From Rhizomys pruinosus (taxonomy: Eukaryota; Chordata; Mammalia; Rodentia; Spalacidae), in assembly GCA_009823505.1 (NCBI GenBank), contig VZQC01003035.1:973412-1037411 (forward strand): 64,000 bases of DNA. Reading direction: 5' to 3'. Under the pieces are notes generated by a model. It did not search any database, had not been told where the DNA came from, and saw only the letters and a program-made list of their open reading frames with translations. Shown piece after piece: positions 60,839 through 64,000 of the stretch. The position numbers and the translations under genes were made by a program. Position 1 is the first letter of the stretch; every line of letters starts with the position of its first letter.

Positions 60839-61030
60839 ATGCCATCCATCTTAAACACTACCAGGAACCTATAGTCTCCCTAACTTTTCCACAAGGAGAA
60901 GGGAAGCCAAGATAGCCCCTTACTGCCTGGGTAGAGAAACCAGAGGTAGTGACACACTGTTAGAACTACCCATTGCTCTGCAAAAGTGAAGTGGTGGTAA
61001 GTTGGTAAGTGGATAAGGGCAGGAACTGGG

Positions 61031-61034
<4 letters not shown>

Positions 61035-61089
<55 letters not shown>

Positions 61090-61130
61090 TCTCTTTCTCC
61101 TTTTCCTTCTCCCTCCTCTCCCTCTCCCCT
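61035..61130. repeat. (TC)n microsatellite
   Basis: About 25 pure CT units followed by ctttctc/cttttcc variants. Confidence 0.96.
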
Positions 61131-61139
61131 AGAACCAAA

Positions 61140-62390
61140 TAACAAGAGTTCAAAAGTAAGAGTTGGTGAATGGGTGACACTGATTACAATACATCACCCC
61201 ATAATAGCAAAAGAGAAATCAAAATTTCTTGGCTTAACATGACTTAATTTCCATTCATATAAGGTTTGCATGTAAGGTTTTGGGTGGGTCTGATTAGCCA
61301 AGAAATCTAGGCTGCTTACATACTGTCACATCAACTGTGCCAAGGAATAGAGGGGGGGGAAGGGCTGCCCATGGTAACATATGCCACTTTTACTCCTAGC
61401 CTCTGGTCAGCTCACCTCTTCTAGCTCCTGCCTAACTACAAGGAGAGTAGAAAAGCAGAGGCTCCAGGGGAATGTGGTCCATGGGAGCCATTCATAGCAG
61501 CGCCGCCTGGCTTCCTAGCTCCGCTGAACTCTGCAAACATCTCATCTCTCCAGCCAGTTGAAGGGGCTTCCCGTAGGACTTCCAGGATGTGCTCCACAGA
61601 AAGCACCATGCTGATCTGTAGAGATACAGAGGAGATGAAGGTCCTGTCCCAGTTGGGAATCACCCTAGAAGCAGGCCCTGAACCAAAGGTCAGAGTACAC
61701 AGCAACCTCTCAGGAGGGGGAACAAGAAATGAAGACAGGGGTCTCAGCTATTTTATTGTCTCCCTCCTAGGTAGATGTCTGAAGAACACTCACATCTGTG
61801 GAGCAGCTCTGGGGAATAAGATAAAGCATGCCTCAGAATTATCTCCACAGCAGGGTTGACGGAGCTGAAGTATTTATCAACCCACTCTCATCGGCATGGG
61901 CTGAGCTCTTCCAGCACTGGCTCACGCTGGTGGAGGAAGCTTCCAGAAAAAAATCCCTCAGTCACAGAAGTGCAAATACTGGCAGATAGAGCTTCCAGAG
62001 CAAACTTTTCAGTGGAAGGAGAAGGTCTGAGGGTGACAGCAGGAACTGACTGATTGCCTCAGTTTCAGGTGCCAGGGGCTGTCCCTAAACTTGCCAGGCG
62101 GAAGGCAGAGCACCAACACACTGGGAAATGTCAGCCAAGGTAAGAACGCAATCCAGAATCCAAGAAAGGGTCTCAAATGCTTTCCACAGAGTAGAAAGCC
62201 TTGCTCCCTAGAAGATTCACAGAAGTTCTCTCCGTACCCATGGTCAAGTCTGGCTGGATCCTCGAGATCAGATGGGCACAGCAGGGGCGCAAGCATTGCC
62301 TCTGAAGAAAGGAAGTCCTACAGAGCCCGGCAGATGTCTCTGACTTCCTGCCTCACCCCTTTCTCCCCTCCTAATGCTGCTACTACTACC
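61140..62390. other. Intergenic DNA, no recognised elements
   Basis: No gene or repeat supported; open frames are short. Confidence 0.45.
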
Positions 62391-62392
62391 AG

Positions 62393-62876
62393 TTTTGAAT
62401 ATGAAATGTCCCCTCAGGCTCATGTGTTTGAAGGCTTAGTCTCCCACTGATGGTACTGTTTAGGGAGGTTATGGAACCTTTAGGAGGTGGAGCCTAGTCA
62501 GGGGAAGTGGTGGTTGGGAAGGAGTGAGGGAGTTATAGTCCCACCATGCTTCTTGCCTGAACTCTTTGTTTCCTAACTGCTGATAAGATTTAACCAGCTG
62601 ACACTTCTGCCACCATAATAGACTCTAGATTCTCAGAATGCAAGTGGGGGGAGGGCTTCCTCCCTTGGCCAGTGTGATTGTAAATGCCTATGATTGCAGT
62701 ATTTAGGAGATGGAGGAAGAATGATCAAGAGTTCAAGGCCAGCCTCAGCTACATAGGGAGTTCAAGGCCAGCCTGGGCTATGAGACTCTGTCTCAAAAAT
62801 TAACAATATAAAAGTCTTCCCCTGAATCACTTCTTTTAAGTATTTTATCACAGCCATGAGAAAAGCAACTTACGAT
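62393..62876 (+). mobile_element. ERVL-MaLR-like LTR split by a B1
   Basis: The left part (gaatatgaaatgtcccctca to gccaccataatagactctag) and right part (aagtattttatcacagccat to gaaaagcaac) are one LTR separated by a B1 at 62668-62806. Confidence 0.6.
62668..62806 (+). mobile_element. B1 SINE, diverged, with internal repeat
   Basis: gtgattgtaaatgcctatga to gactctgtctcaaaaatt. The segment agttcaaggccagcct occurs twice in tandem. Confidence 0.72.
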
Positions 62877-63547
62877 GCAAGTGATTCTCCAGGGCTGACC
62901 TCTGCTCTCTGGAATCCTTGTGCCCATTTTCCAGAGCATTGGTTTTCTAGCCCCTCTTGACCCTAGCAAAGCTCGTGTTACCCAGACCAATAAGGGATCT
63001 GCTGTGAGAGAGGCTCTGGAACAGATGGATTCACTGCCTCCCTTTCCTTTCCTCATTTGTTGAATGTAAATATGATGCCCCGAGCCAGGATGGCCATCTT
63101 GTGAACATCGGGTGTTAAGCACAAAGACAAAGAGCCGGTGTGCTAACAATGGCCACTGCAGAGGCAGAGGGAATTTGGAATTCTGACAGATTCCCAAACA
63201 GCCAAATGATGTCTGGCAACTGTCTGCCTTCTTGTCACATGAGACATACGAGGTCCTAGGTCTAAACTCTGTTTACTACAATGTCCTATTCTTGAAGCTC
63301 GGTGCAGTCCCAACCAACCCACAAGGGACATTCCAGACAGGAAAAGACTTGTGTAATACACCATGTCAGTGGCCAGTGAGGGTTCCATGTTGCTGGAGGA
63401 TGGAATGTATGTTATAGAGTGGAGGGGAAAAGGCTTCACAGGAAGCTACGAACAGAGTGGGAAAGGTACAGTTCAAAGCGGGAGTTTATGGAACTTTCAG
63501 TAAGGAATTAAGGCAGTCCTATCTGCCTTTAGAAAAATAATTATATT

Positions 63548-63706
63548 GCCTGGCGTGGTGGCACACGCCTTTAATCCTAGCACTCGGGAGGCAGAGGCAG
63601 GCGGATCTTTGTGAGTTTAAGGCCAGCCTGGTCTACAGAGTGAGTTCCAGGACAGCTGGGGCTACAGGGAGACCCTGTCTCAAAAAAGACAAAAAAAAAG
63701 AAAAAG
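63548..63706 (+). mobile_element. B1 SINE, young-looking
   Basis: gcctggcgtggtggcacacg to gggagaccctgtctcaaaa and an A-rich tail, flanked by aattatat at 63539-63546 and 63707-63714. Confidence 0.93.
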
Positions 63707-63725
63707 AATTATATCATATAAAATA

Positions 63726-64000
63726 TGATGGTTTGAATGAGAAGTGTCTGCCATAGGCTAAAGTATTTGAGCACTTGCTCAGTTGGTAACACTGTTTTGG
63801 GAAGGTCATGAACCTTTAGGAGGTATGGCCCTGCTGACGGAAGCACGTCACTGGTGTGGTTGGGGGGGGGTGCTCATAGCTTTGCACCACTTCCAGTTTA
63901 CCATTTCTGTGTTTCTTGCACATGAAGATGTAAATGCTCTGCTTTCTGCTCTAGCCACTTCTTCCACCAAGCCTCCGCATCATCATGGACTCTTATTCTG
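63726..64000 (+). mobile_element. ERVL-MaLR-like LTR, cut by window end
   Basis: tatgatggtttgaatgagaa start, gaacctttaggaggtatggc, ending in catcatcatggactcttat at the window edge. Confidence 0.65.

Overview
This window is nuclear DNA from a muroid rodent. It carries the 5' part of one recognisable gene, Gfra2 (GDNF family receptor alpha-2, the GPI-anchored neurturin co-receptor of RET), on the minus strand. The rodent call rests on abundant B1, B2 and B4 SINEs and ERVL-MaLR-type solo LTRs. The B1 and B2 copies differ from the usual Mus/Rattus forms: B1 reads ctacagggagaccc, and many B2 copies share a 17-bp internal duplication. A non-murine muroid such as a cricetid is therefore more likely, but the species cannot be fixed from sequence alone.

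Layout. Positions 1-13727 are the start of Gfra2 intron 3, whose downstream exons lie beyond the left edge. This part holds a minisatellite of about 29 units of 53 bp (2998-4500), AC-rich DNA and old repeats. Exon 3 is 13728-13811, intron 2 is 13812-20060, exon 2 is 20061-20375, intron 1 is 20376-25259, and the coding part of exon 1 is 25260-25299. A CpG island with the promoter spans roughly 25050-27350. From there to 64000 I found no protein-coding gene: it is 5' flanking/intergenic DNA with SINEs, LTRs, ancient L2/MIR pieces and microsatellites.

The three coding exons read through cleanly. Exon 1 gives the signal-peptide core, exon 2 gives the first cysteine-rich domain (eight cysteines, one N-glycosylation sequon), and exon 3 gives a 28-residue linker. 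All junctions are phase 1, so skipping exon 2 (105 codons) or exons 2+3 (133 codons) keeps the frame, which matches the known GFRalpha2 b and c isoforms.

The features most worth a second look are these. A ~4.2-kb block (32101-36284) is repeated at 37529-41923, beginning exactly after a single N at 37528; the second copy carries an extra B1 with perfect target-site duplications, so this is either a haplotype duplication left in the assembly or a very recent segmental duplication. A perfect 19-bp-arm palindrome with a 3-nt loop lies in intron 2 about 330 bp past exon 2. Two unrelated minisatellites share a 53-bp period. A B2-head/B1 chimera was inserted as one unit, and a second chimera has a different junction. 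A plus-strand ATG exon-like segment with a good splice donor lies in the CpG island, diverging from Gfra2.
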